Shown here in pieces: positions 15,617 through 23,411 of a stretch of DNA of 64,000 nt; within the stretch, counting starts at the first letter, position 1; each line of letters begins with the position of its first letter. The translations under genes and the position numbers were made by a program. Source of the stretch: Aquihabitans sp. G128 (GTDB taxonomy: Bacteria > Actinomycetota > Acidimicrobiia > Acidimicrobiales > Iamiaceae); contig NZ_CP077604.1 in NCBI RefSeq assembly GCF_019048865.1, forward strand, positions 2,852,001-2,916,000. Direction: 5' to 3'. The notes under the pieces were generated by a model that saw only the letters and a program-made list of their open reading frames with translations, made no database searches and had not been told where the DNA came from.

Positions 15617-16540
15617 ATGGCCAGCGAACGGGTGCCGTACGACGAGCTGTCGATGTTCCACGAGAACGCCGAGGAGTTCGGGATCCCCTACGACGGGCCA
15701 CCGGCCGTGCGGCGCGAGGCAGCCGACCTGGGCGACGGCCGCTCGCTGAGCGCCCTGGTCTGGGGCGAGGCACCGCCCGAGCTGGTGCTGCTGCACGGCG
15801 GGGCCCAGAACGCCCACACGTGGGACACCGTCGCCCTGGCCCTCGGCCGCCCGCTGGTGGCCATCGACCTTCCCGGCCACGGCCACAGCGACGGCGGCCG
15901 CCACGGTTCGCTCGACCTCCGGTCCAACGCCGCCGACGTCGCCGTCGCCATCCGCTCGCTGGCGCCCGACGCCGCCGCCGTGGTGGGCATGTCGCTCGGA
16001 GGCATCACCACCCTGGCCCTGGCCGCCGACCACCCCGACCTGGTGCGCTCGGTCGTCCTCGTCGACATCACCCCGGGCGTCACCAGCGAGAAGGCCTCGG
16101 CCATCACCGCCTTCGTCGACGGCCCCGAGAGCTTCCCGAGCTTCGAGGACCTGCTGGCCCGCACGATCGAGTTCAACCCCACCCGCTCCGAGGCGTCGCT
16201 GCGACGGGGCATCCTGCACAACGCCCTCCAGCGCGACGACGGCTCGTGGGTCTGGCGCTACGCCCGCCACCGAGCCGAGGAGCCCGCCGGCGCCACCGAC
16301 GAGCGCATCGGGTCGTTCCCCGACCTGTGGGGCGCGGTGTCCGGCCTTACGGTGCCGCTCCTGCTGGTGCGCGGGATGCGGCCCCAGTCGGTCGTAGACG
16401 ACGCCGACGAGGCCGAGCTGGTGCGGCGCCAGCCCTCCGCTCGCGTGGAGCACCTCGCCGAGGCCGGCCACAGCGTCCAGGGCGACATGCCCGTCGAGCT
16501 GGCCGCCCTGCTCGACGACTTCGTGCCCCGCCCGGCCTGA
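15617..16540 (+). CDS. Alpha/beta hydrolase
   Basis: A 307-residue alpha/beta hydrolase-fold enzyme. The oxyanion-side motif LVLLHGGAQNAHTW lies near residue 57, IDLPGHGHSDGG near 85 and the nucleophile elbow GMSLGG near 121. The acid is probably an Asp in the VRGMRPQSVVDD segment, and the base His is in AGHSVQGDMP. The first about 35 residues extend beyond the usual core. ATG 15617 lies 6 nt after TAGGTT (15605-15610), a leaderless pattern. The substrate is unknown. Epoxide hydrolases, esterases and dehalogenases share this architecture. Confidence 0.85.
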   Translation: MASERVPYDELSMFHENAEEFGIPYDGPPAVRREAADLGDGRSLSALVWGEAPPELVLLHGGAQNAHTWDTVALALGRPLVAIDLPGHGHSDGGRHGSLDLRSNAADVAVAIRSLAPDAAAVVGMSLGGITTLALAADHPDLVRSVVLVDITPGVTSEKASAITAFVDGPESFPSFEDLLARTIEFNPTRSEASLRRGILHNALQRDDGSWVWRYARHRAEEPAGATDERIGSFPDLWGAVSGLTVPLLLVRGMRPQSVVDDADEAELVRRQPSARVEHLAEAGHSVQGDMPVELAALLDDFVPRPA

Positions 16541-16553
16541 CCCGCCGACGACG

Positions 16554-17033
16554 TCAGAGGTCGTAGGTCCCGGGCTGCTCGTCCGGCCCGACCGGCCGAT
16601 CGCAGGTCGGGCACCAGGGCCGCAGCTCCACCGCAGAGCCGCACGCGTCGTGGAAGCGCTCGGCCGGGAGACCCTCCTCGGCGCCGCCCCACGCCGCCAG
16701 CCCGAGCAGCGCGTCGGCGAGCTCCACCCCGGATGCGCTGAGGCGGTAGTCGAGCCGCACCGGCCGCTCGGAGTACGGCGTGGCCACCACGAGCCCCTCG
16801 ACCTCGAGCCGTCGCAGCCGGTCGGTGAGGATGTTGGGCGCCGCCCCCACCCGGTCGGCCAGGTCGCCGAAGCGCAGCGGCCCGGCGGCCAGTGCGTCGA
16901 CGACCAGCAGCACCCACCGGTCGCCGACGCGGTCGAGCGCGGCGCGCAGCGGCGACGTCGCACCCGACGGTGCCGCCCCGCCCGGGCGGCGGCGCGGCCG
17001 GGGCGCGGGCGACGATCCGGGGCGGCGGGGCAC
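16554..17033 (-). CDS. HxlR-family winged-helix regulator with C-terminal zinc-ribbon-like tail
   Basis: A 159-residue HxlR-type transcription factor. The winged helix DRWVLLVVDALAAGPLRFGDLA...NILTDRLRRLEVEGLV spans about residues 32-90. The C-terminal extension has CGSAVELRPWCPTC, a possible zinc or redox site. GTG 17033 is the likely start, since upstream frame would include the operator. A perfect palindrome at 17077-17099 overlaps its own -10 (TAGGGT at 17069-17074, minus) and that of the divergent protease gene. It probably represses both. Confidence 0.82.
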   Translation of the reverse strand: MPRRPGSSPAPRPRRRPGGAAPSGATSPLRAALDRVGDRWVLLVVDALAAGPLRFGDLADRVGAAPNILTDRLRRLEVEGLVVATPYSERPVRLDYRLSASGVELADALLGLAAWGGAEEGLPAERFHDACGSAVELRPWCPTCDRPVGPDEQPGTYDL

Positions 17034-17076
17034 CGCTGGAGTCTGCCCCGTGCAAACCGGACCGGCCGACCCTAGA

Positions 17077-17099
17077 GTCACTTGCAACTCGCAAGTGAC
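17077..17099. promoter_or_regulatory. HxlR-type operator in a divergent promoter
   Basis: GTCACTTGC (17077-17085), five bases, GCAAGTGAC (17091-17099) form a perfect 9-bp inverted repeat. ACTTGC/GCAAGT half-sites with this spacing are typical of HxlR-family operators. It overlaps TAGAGT (17073-17078, plus) and abuts TAGGGT (17069-17074, minus), so binding would block both directions. Confidence 0.75.
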
Positions 17100-17115
17100 C
17101 AGCCAGGAGCGCACC

Positions 17116-18081
17116 ATGACCACCACCGACCTCCTCTCCGACCTCTCCACCGCCGCTCGCGCGGCATCGGCCGCCGCCGGCCCGGCCACCGTCGCCATCG
17201 GCCGCCACGGCCGCGGCACCGGCGTCGTCGTCGCCCCCGGCAAGGTCCTGACCAACGCCCACAACCTCCGGGACCGCACCACCCAGGTCACCTTCGCCGA
17301 CGGACGTGCCGTCCAGGGGCGGCTCGCCGGCGCCGCCCCGGACCACGACCTCGTGGTGCTCGACGTCGACACGGCGGGCGCCCCGTCCCTGCCCTGGTCC
17401 ACCCGCACCCTCGAGGAGGGCGACCCGGTGTTCGCCGCCGGCCGCACGCTCCGGGGCCACCGCGTGACCTTCGGGCTGGTCTCGGCGGCCGACCGGGCCT
17501 TCCGCGGCCCCCGCGGCCGTCGCATCAAGGGCGCGGTCGAGCACACCGCTCCGCTCGCCAAGGGCTCCTCCGGCGGCCCGCTGCTCGACGCCGAGGGCGC
17601 CATCGTGGGCATCAACACCCATCGCCTCGGCGAGGGCTTCTACCTCGCCCTCCCGGCCGACGCCGACCTGCAGGCCCGCGTGGCCGAGCTGGTCGAGGGC
17701 CGCTCGGTCGGCGGCCGTCGCCTCGGCGTGGCGGTGGTGCCGGCCGCCGAGACCGCCCGCATCCGCCGGCGGGTCGGCCTCCCCGAGCAGGCGGGCCTGC
17801 TCGTGTCCGGCGTGCTCGAGGGCTCGCCCGCCGAGGCCGCCGGCCTGGGCGAGGGCGACCTCGTGGTGGCGGTGGGCGGCGCTGCGGTCACCAGCGTCGA
17901 CGACGTGTGGGATGCGCTCGACCGGGCCGGGGACACGGTCGACGTCGAGGTCGTCCGGGGCACCGAGGCGCGCACCGTCACGGTCTCGTTCGCCGCTCCC
18001 AGCGCGCCCGCCACGAGCGAGCCGGACGACGCCGCCGACCCGGCGGCCGACGGTGGCCCCGACGCCCCCACGGCGGTGTAG
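17116..18081 (+). CDS. Trypsin-like serine protease with PDZ domain (HtrA-like)
   Basis: A 321-residue protease. The chymotrypsin-fold part has His in LTNAHNL (about residue 53), Asp in APDHDLVVLD (about 80) and Ser in LAKGSSGGPLLD (about 158). A PDZ domain follows (about 205-290), with GLLVSGVLEGSPAEAAGLGEGDLV. The acidic tail is low complexity. Unlike HtrA/DegP proteins it has no signal peptide or membrane anchor at the chosen ATG 17116 (AGGAG at 17105-17109), so it appears cytosolic. It is transcribed divergently from the HxlR gene under a shared operator. Its targets are unknown. Confidence 0.87.
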   Translation: MTTTDLLSDLSTAARAASAAAGPATVAIGRHGRGTGVVVAPGKVLTNAHNLRDRTTQVTFADGRAVQGRLAGAAPDHDLVVLDVDTAGAPSLPWSTRTLEEGDPVFAAGRTLRGHRVTFGLVSAADRAFRGPRGRRIKGAVEHTAPLAKGSSGGPLLDAEGAIVGINTHRLGEGFYLALPADADLQARVAELVEGRSVGGRRLGVAVVPAAETARIRRRVGLPEQAGLLVSGVLEGSPAEAAGLGEGDLVVAVGGAAVTSVDDVWDALDRAGDTVDVEVVRGTEARTVTVSFAAPSAPATSEPDDAADPAADGGPDAPTAV

Positions 18082-18098
18082 CGAGGGACGATCTGCGG

Positions 18099-18170
18099 GG
18101 TGACCGTGGGTATCCGGTGTGGCGGGCGTCATCTCGGCCCCTCCCACCGCTTCGGATACCCGCGGTCGCC
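18099..18170. repeat. 18-bp-arm inverted repeat containing GGGTATCCG
   Basis: The left arm 18099-18116 and right arm 18153-18170 pair with two mismatches around a 36-nt spacer. Each outward half contains GGGTATCCG. GGGTAT matches the -10 element recalled for SigB/SigF-type stress promoters, and a SigB gene lies in this window. Alternatively it is a terminator of the protease gene, whose stop is only 18 nt upstream. Confidence 0.5.
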
Positions 18171-18253
18171 GAAGCAACGGTCGAGTGACGATCGACCGGT
18201 TTTCGCTCCGCCCGAGTGGTCTGTTCCACCGTTGGCGGGACAGAATGGTTGCC

Positions 18254-18415
18254 ATGGCAACGATCGTGGGCTTCCTCGGCTCGGTCACCACCTCCGTCGT
18301 GGAGCTGGCCGGGCTCCCGGCCCGGCACCTGGCGTCGTTCATGGACGACGTCGACGAGGTGTGGCTCGACGACGCCTTCCTCGACCAGCCCGACCGCACC
18401 GACGCCGGCTGGTAA
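18254..18415 (+). CDS. Possible small protein of 53 residues
   Basis: A short frame starting MATIVGFLGSVTTSVVELAG and ending in an acidic stretch with DDVDEVWLDDAFLD. ATG 18254 is 7 nt after CAGAAT, close to the leaderless pattern found elsewhere here. The codon third positions are GC-rich as in real genes. The protein could have one short hydrophobic segment. There is no recognised family. The 18082-18253 stretch before it holds only the inverted repeat, and 18416-18548 holds the hairpin. Confidence 0.4.
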   Translation: MATIVGFLGSVTTSVVELAGLPARHLASFMDDVDEVWLDDAFLDQPDRTDAGW

Positions 18416-18431
18416 CCCGCCGCCCGGGTCG

Positions 18432-18503
18432 CCCCCCCCACGCAACTTGTGGGCTGAGGGCGCCGAAAGTGGCGGTGTGGGCCCACAAGTTCGAAGGGGG
18501 GGG
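18432..18503. terminator. Long hairpin between convergent genes
   Basis: The outer arms are C8 (18432-18439) and G8 (18496-18503). The inner arms AACTTGTGGGC (18444-18454) and GCCCACAAGTT (18481-18491) pair perfectly, giving 19 of 23 paired positions with a 26-nt loop. It lies between the small plus-strand frame and the response regulator end (18549, minus). It probably terminates both. The same inner-arm style and loop length occur at 8754-8803. Confidence 0.65.
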
Positions 18504-18548
18504 CACCGACCTGGCGGTCGAGGCGGCCCTGGCGGTCGAGGTCGGGCG

Positions 18549-18983
18549 TCAGGTCTTCGGCAAGCTGACGACCGAGATGTAGAAGTTGTCGACCTGGCGG
18601 ACGACCTCGAGGAAGCGGTCGAAGTCCACGGGCTTGGTCACGAAGGCGTTGGCGTGGAGGTCGTAGCTGCGCAGCACGTCCTCCTCGGCCTGCGAGGTGG
18701 TGAGGACCACGATCGGGATGCGGCGCAGGTCGGGGTCGCCCTTCACCAGGGCCAGGACCTCGCGGCCGTCGAGGCGGGGGAGGTTGAGGTCGAGCAGGAC
18801 CAGGCCCGGGCGGGGGGCGTCCTCGTAGGGCGCCTCGCGGCGGAGGAAGCGCATGGCGTCCTCGCCGTTCGACACCACGTGGAGCTGGTTCATGACCTTG
18901 CTCTCGGCCAGCGCCTCGCGGGTCATGACCACGTCGCCGGGGTCGTCCTCGACGAGCAGGACCTCGATGGGCTTCACGGTCAT
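18549..18983 (-). CDS. Single-domain response regulator (Rcp1-type)
   Basis: A 144-residue receiver-only protein. The acidic pocket is in [10 protein letters not shown] and the phospho-acceptor Asp is in [13 protein letters not shown] (about residue 66). Thr is in VVLTTSQAE and Lys in [10 protein letters not shown]. It has no output domain, as in response regulators that relay phosphate or dock on partners. ATG 18983 overlaps the histidine kinase stop by 4 nt (ATGA). It is the third gene of a PP2C-receiver / kinase / receiver cassette and presumably accepts phosphate from that kinase. Confidence 0.92.
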   Translation of the reverse strand: MTVKPIEVLLVEDDPGDVVMTREALAESKVMNQLHVVSNGEDAMRFLRREAPYEDAPRPGLVLLDLNLPRLDGREVLALVKGDPDLRRIPIVVLTTSQAEEDVLRSYDLHANAFVTKPVDFDRFLEVVRQVDNFYISVVSLPKT

Positions 18984-20560
18984 GGGGTGGGCTCCTTGGG
19001 GCTGGCGGGGGCGGGCGCGGCGACGGGGAGGGCGGGGACGCGGGGCACCTCGGTGGGCAGCGTCCAGGCGATGGTGGTGCCGGGTCGGTCCGGGGTCGGC
19101 ACCACGCGGATGGCGCCCCCGTGGAACTCGACGATCTTGCGGCACATGGCCAGGCCGATGCCGGTGCCGTCGTAGGCCTCGCGGTCGTTGAGGCGCTGGA
19201 AGATGACGAACACCCGCTCGGCGTAGCGCGGCTCGATGCCGATGCCGTTGTCGACGCAGGTGAGCTCCCACCCGTCGTCGGTGGGTGCGGCGGTGATGGC
19301 GACCACCGGCGGGGCGTCGCCGTGGAACTTCACGGCGTTGGCGACGAGGTTCTGGAACAGCAGCTCGAGGAGGGTGGCGTCACCCTGGGTCCGGGGCAGC
19401 GGGCCGATGGACACGGTGGCCCCGGCGGCCTCGATCACGCTCTCCAAGGTGGTGACGGCCCGAGCGGCGACAACGCCGAGGTCGACCTCGGCGAAGCCCT
19501 CGGTGGTGCGGCCCACGCGGGAGAAGGCGAGCAGGTCGTTGATCAGCACCTGCATGCGCTTGGCGCCGTCGACGGCGAAGGCGATGTACTCGTCGGCCCG
19601 CTCGTCGAGCTGGCCGCCGTAGCGGCGCTGGAGGAGCTGGCAGAAGCCGGTGATCTTGCGCAGCGGCTCCTGGAGGTCGTGGGAGGCCACGTAGGCGAAC
19701 TGCTCGAGCTCCTGGTTCGAGCGCGCCAGGTCGGAGGCCTGGGCCTCGAGCCGGCCCCGGGCTGCCTCCACCACGCCGAGCTCGTCGACGATCCGGCGGC
19801 GCATGGCCTCCATGTCGCCGGCCAGCGCTTCGAGGTCGGGCGGGCCGACGGGGTCGACCGCGTGCTCGAGGTCGCCGGAGGCGACGAGGCGGGCGTCGGC
19901 GCCGAGCGAGCCGAGCGGCCGGATCACCCAGCGGTTGAGCGCGATCCAGGTGGCGATCAGTCCCAGCGCCGCCACGAGGACCGCCACCACCGTGGCCTGC
20001 ACGAGGTCGGTCGTGTTCCGATCGAGCTGGGTGCGGGCCGCGCCGCGGGTGACGTCGAGCCGGTCCTGCAGCAGCCGGTAGGTGGCCCGGACCTCGTCGA
20101 AGGACGCCTTCGAGCTGCTCAGCTGGGCCTCGGTGACCTTGGCGCCGGCACGGGTGTCGGCCACCAGCGGCGCAGCGACCTCCTTCCGCCAGCGGTCGGC
20201 CTCGACATCGAACCGGTCGACGATCGCCAGCAGCGACGGCTCGTCGGCGAGGAGGCTGCGGGTGGCGCGCTCGCCGGCTGCCGCGACGGCCACGCCGTCG
20301 TCGTAGGGCTGGAGGTAGGTCTCGTCGCCCGAGAGGACGTAGCCCCGCACGCCGCTCTCCTGGTCGACGACCGCGCTGATCCACTTGCGGGAGTTGGTGG
20401 TGGCCGGATCGAGCCGGTCGGCCAGGCGGTGGCGGGCGTCGAGGAGGTGGCCGAAGGTGACGCCGACGAACACCAGGCCGACGAGCCCGACCGCGCCGAC
20501 GGCCAGGAACGCCACCCGCACCCGCGTCCGGAGGCCGGCGTCGGACCAGGCAGCGCGCAT
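18980..20560 (-). CDS. CHASE3-domain sensor histidine kinase
   Basis: A 526-residue membrane kinase. It has TM1 (about residues 15-37), an extracytoplasmic CHASE3-like helical domain (about 45-195) and TM2 (about 200-220). HAMP (about 222-275) and HisKA follow, with the phospho-His in [10 protein letters not shown] (about 305). The HATPase domain has N-box NLVANAVKF and G1/G2 boxes VDNGIGIEP and GTGIGLAMC. The C-terminus is Pro/Ala-rich. ATG 20560 overlaps the upstream phosphatase gene as TGATG. The signal is unknown. The operon layout suggests kinase and phosphatase arms of one pathway. Confidence 0.93.
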   Translation of the reverse strand: MRAAWSDAGLRTRVRVAFLAVGAVGLVGLVFVGVTFGHLLDARHRLADRLDPATTNSRKWISAVVDQESGVRGYVLSGDETYLQPYDDGVAVAAAGERATRSLLADEPSLLAIVDRFDVEADRWRKEVAAPLVADTRAGAKVTEAQLSSSKASFDEVRATYRLLQDRLDVTRGAARTQLDRNTTDLVQATVVAVLVAALGLIATWIALNRWVIRPLGSLGADARLVASGDLEHAVDPVGPPDLEALAGDMEAMRRRIVDELGVVEAARGRLEAQASDLARSNQELEQFAYVASHDLQEPLRKITGFCQLLQRRYGGQLDERADEYIAFAVDGAKRMQVLINDLLAFSRVGRTTEGFAEVDLGVVAARAVTTLESVIEAAGATVSIGPLPRTQGDATLLELLFQNLVANAVKFHGDAPPVVAITAAPTDDGWELTCVDNGIGIEPRYAERVFVIFQRLNDREAYDGTGIGLAMCRKIVEFHGGAIRVVPTPDRPGTTIAWTLPTEVPRVPALPVAAPAPASPKEPTP

Positions 20561-21774
20561 CACGGCACCAGGATCCCGAGGAGGGCGAGGTCGTCGGGGT
20601 GACCCGCCTCCCGGTGCGGCCGCTCCACGTGGTCGAGCAGGGCGTCGAGCCCGGCGGCGTCGACCGGGCGCGGCACCGCTGCCACCAGGTCGAGCAGGCC
20701 GGCGAGCTCGATGCGGGTGCCGTCGGGGCGCAGGCTCTCGAAGGCGCCGTCGCTGTAGAGGAGCAGCCCGCTCCCCGCCGGCAGGGGGTGGACGGCGTCG
20801 GGCCAGGCGTGGGAGCCGGGGATGCCCAGCGGGACCCCGCGGTGGCCGTTGTCGAGGAACGCCGGGCCGTCGTCGCCGAGGACGATGGGCGGCGGGTGGC
20901 CGGCCAGCCGCGAGGTGACCGACGAGCGATCGGCGGCGATGGTCAGGTCCGCCACCGTGCAGAACTGGTGGTGCTGGCGCTCGAGGTCCAGGACGTCGTC
21001 CAGGGCGCCCAGCACCTCGTCGTCCGGCGTGCTGCGCAGCACGAGGGTGCGCCAGGCGATCCGGAGGCAGACCCCGAGGGCTGCCTCGTCGGGCCCGTGC
21101 CCCGAGACGTCGCCGAGGACCACCCGGACGCTGCCGTCGGGGCGGAGCACGGCGTCGAAGAAGTCGCCGCCCAGCACGCTGGTCTCGGCTCCGGGCCGGT
21201 AGCGACGGGACCACTGCAGGCCGGATCCCTCCAGGACCGGCTTGGGCAGCAGGCCCCGCTCGAGGCGCAGGTTCTCGGCGCGGAGGAACTCGGCCTCGCG
21301 CCACCGGGCCCGGGCGGCCTCGGCGTGGGTGCGCTCCACGGCGAAGCCGATGGCGCGCACGAGGGCCTCGCCGTCGTGGTCGCCCTTCACCAGGTAGTCG
21401 GCCGCGCCGGCGGCGACCGCCTCCATGCCGGTGGCACGGTCGTCCAGGCCGGTCAGCACGATCACCGGAGCACCGTCGACCAGCTCCAACATGGCCGCCA
21501 GGGCCTCGAGCCCGGCCCGGCCCGGCAGCCCCAGGTCGACCAGGACGCAGTCCGCCCGCGCCTCCTCGACCTCGACCGGCGAGGGCACGTCGGCGTGCCA
21601 GGCCACCTCCACGGTGGCCATGCTCTCCTCGAGGGTGGCCTCCACGAGCAGGGCGTCGCCCCGATCGTCCTCGACCAGGAGGATCCGGTAGGGGCGCCCG
21701 AGCGCCGTCCACGTGGAACGGCTGTCGACGTCGGACGATGCAGCGATGGGTACCCCCTCCTTCCCTTGCGACAC
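20560..21774 (-). CDS. Response regulator with PP2C (SpoIIE/RsbU-type) phosphatase output
   Basis: A receiver domain (ILLVEDDRGD, phospho-Asp in CVLVDLGLPG, Lys in YLVKGDHD) followed by a linker coiled region and a SpoIIE/RsbU PP2C domain. The PP2C metal ligands are in VLGGDFFDAV, VVLGDVSGHGPDE and GHPDDLALL. Such proteins dephosphorylate anti-anti-sigma factors or other phosphoproteins. The start is uncertain. GTG 21774 (404 aa) is given. A perfect AAGGAGG at 21756-21762 (minus) lies inside that frame, 8 nt ahead of an ATC codon at 21747, which could be a non-canonical start. It may connect to the RsbW/SigB pair at 25.4-26.6 kb. Confidence 0.87.
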   Translation of the reverse strand: MSQGKEGVPIAASSDVDSRSTWTALGRPYRILLVEDDRGDALLVEATLEESMATVEVAWHADVPSPVEVEEARADCVLVDLGLPGRAGLEALAAMLELVDGAPVIVLTGLDDRATGMEAVAAGAADYLVKGDHDGEALVRAIGFAVERTHAEAARARWREAEFLRAENLRLERGLLPKPVLEGSGLQWSRRYRPGAETSVLGGDFFDAVLRPDGSVRVVLGDVSGHGPDEAALGVCLRIAWRTLVLRSTPDDEVLGALDDVLDLERQHHQFCTVADLTIAADRSSVTSRLAGHPPPIVLGDDGPAFLDNGHRGVPLGIPGSHAWPDAVHPLPAGSGLLLYSDGAFESLRPDGTRIELAGLLDLVAAVPRPVDAAGLDALLDHVERPHREAGHPDDLALLGILVP

Positions 21775-21984
21775 CGCCGGACCGAAGGAGCCACCGTAGG
21801 GCCGGACCGCGATCGGCGTCGACGGCCCGTTCGGAACGAGGGATGCCAGCCCAAGCGGCTGGGCGTCGTCAAGCGACCGCCACCCCAACCACCCGTTCGG
21901 TTGACAAACGCCGCCCGCGTCACCCGCGCGGCGGAAATGTCCCCCGTCGTGACTGCCGGGCAGCACGAGGGACAGAGAGCGGTC

Positions 21985-23034
21985 ATGCCCACCCTGCCCC
22001 AGCCGCGCGGTCCCCTGAGCACGGCCCTCTTCCTCCACTGGTCCGGAGGCGCCGACCTCGCCGACCACCCGGCGCTCGCCGACCTGGACCGGCTCGACCC
22101 GCTGGCCGACGACGACCTGCAGCTGGCGCTGTGGTGCTGCTACGCCCCGCACTACCGCGGCTTCGACGGGCTACCGGCCGACGCCGAGTGGGACCCGGAG
22201 ACCATCGCCTTCCGGAACCAGCTCGAGGCGCGCTTCGAGGCGGCCCTCCGCGACGAGCACCGGCCCGAGGCCCTGCCGGCCGACCCCGTGGTCGCCCTCC
22301 GGGTGGTCGCCACCTGGGCCGGGCCGCCCCTGGCCCGCACCATCGAAGAGGAGGGCGAGCGCTTCCACCTCGAGGAGTTCGCCATCCACCGCTCCGCCTA
22401 CCAGCTGAAGGAGGCCGACGGCCACACCTTCGGCCTGCCCCGGCTGACCGGGGCCGGTCGGGCCGCCATGGTGGAGATCCAGGCCGACGAGTACGGCGGC
22501 GGCCGTCCGGGAGAGGCCCACTCCGAGCTGTTCGCGGCCGCGATGGACGAGCTGGGCCTGCGCTCGGACTTCGGCCACTACGTCGACCGGCTGCCGGGTG
22601 TCACCCTCGCCACCGACAACCTCGTGTCGCTGTTCGGCCTCAACCGACGGCTGCGAGGCGCCCTGGTGGGCCACCTCGCGCTGTTCGAGGTCTGCTCGGT
22701 GACGCCCATGTCGCGCTACCTCGCAGCGGCCCGCCGCGTCGGCGGGCTGCCCGCCCTCGAGCGCTTCTACGCCGTCCACGTGGAGGCCGACGTCCACCAC
22801 GCCCGCCTCGCGCTCGACGGCATGGTCGCGCCGATGGCCGCCGCCGAGCCCGAGCTGGCGGCCGACATCGTGTTCGGCGCCGTCGCCCTGGCCCACGTGG
22901 AGAAGCGCTTCGCCCGCCACGTCCTGCAGGCCTGGGACCGGAACGAGAGCTCGCTACTCCCCGTTCCGGGCCCGGTCGACCTCCGCGTGCCCGTGCCCCG
23001 CGAGCCCCTCGCCACCGCCGCTCCCGTCGGCTGA
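21985..23034 (+). CDS. Iron-containing redox enzyme family protein (haem-oxygenase-like fold)
   Basis: A 349-residue protein of the haem-oxygenase-like diiron group (PF14518-type). The signature EIQADEYGGGRPGEAHSELF and later HVEADVHHARLALDGMV provide Glu/His/Asp residues placed as in HDO metal sites. ATG 21985 follows GAGAG. Characterised relatives include fatty-acid decarboxylases, N-oxygenases and C-C lyases, so the reaction cannot be assigned. It is monocistronic and divergent from the phosphatase/kinase cassette, with about 210 bp between start codons. Confidence 0.82.
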   Translation: MPTLPQPRGPLSTALFLHWSGGADLADHPALADLDRLDPLADDDLQLALWCCYAPHYRGFDGLPADAEWDPETIAFRNQLEARFEAALRDEHRPEALPADPVVALRVVATWAGPPLARTIEEEGERFHLEEFAIHRSAYQLKEADGHTFGLPRLTGAGRAAMVEIQADEYGGGRPGEAHSELFAAAMDELGLRSDFGHYVDRLPGVTLATDNLVSLFGLNRRLRGALVGHLALFEVCSVTPMSRYLAAARRVGGLPALERFYAVHVEADVHHARLALDGMVAPMAAAEPELAADIVFGAVALAHVEKRFARHVLQAWDRNESSLLPVPGPVDLRVPVPREPLATAAPVG

Positions 23035-23117
23035 GCGCCGGCTGTGGCGCACGCCCGGCGCGACCGCCGCTCCGCGCGCCACCATGGGCACCTGACACCC
23101 GACTCGGAGGCCGGCAC

Positions 23118-23381
23118 ATGTGGTCCATCATCACGTTCCTGTTCGTGGGGTTCCTCGCCGGGCTGATCGCCCGAGCGCTGGTGTCCGGGCCCAGCCCCTC
23201 GGGCCTGGTGAAGACCACCGTCCTCGGCCTGGTGGGGTCGCTCGTCGGCGGCTTCATCGGCTACGTCATCTTCGACAAGGACCTCACCAGCGGTCCGCTG
23301 CAGTGGTCGGGCTTCCTGGGCTCGGTCGTCGGCGCCGTCATCGTCCTGCTCGTCTACCGGCGGTCCTCCGCCGCCCGCTGA
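23118..23381 (+). CDS. GlsB/YeaQ/YmgE-family small membrane protein
   Basis: An 87-residue protein with three hydrophobic helices. The family signature is visible in FLAGLIARALVSG and GLVGSLVGGFIGYVIF. It belongs to the transglycosylase-associated / GlsB stress-response family of small inner-membrane proteins, whose molecular role is unclear. ATG 23118 has CGGAGG 7 nt upstream. Expression under general stress is known for relatives, and a SigB module lies 2 kb downstream. Confidence 0.88.
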   Translation: MWSIITFLFVGFLAGLIARALVSGPSPSGLVKTTVLGLVGSLVGGFIGYVIFDKDLTSGPLQWSGFLGSVVGAVIVLLVYRRSSAAR

Positions 23382-23411
23382 GGCCGCAGGGCCGCTTGTA
23401 GGGTGCGGCCC

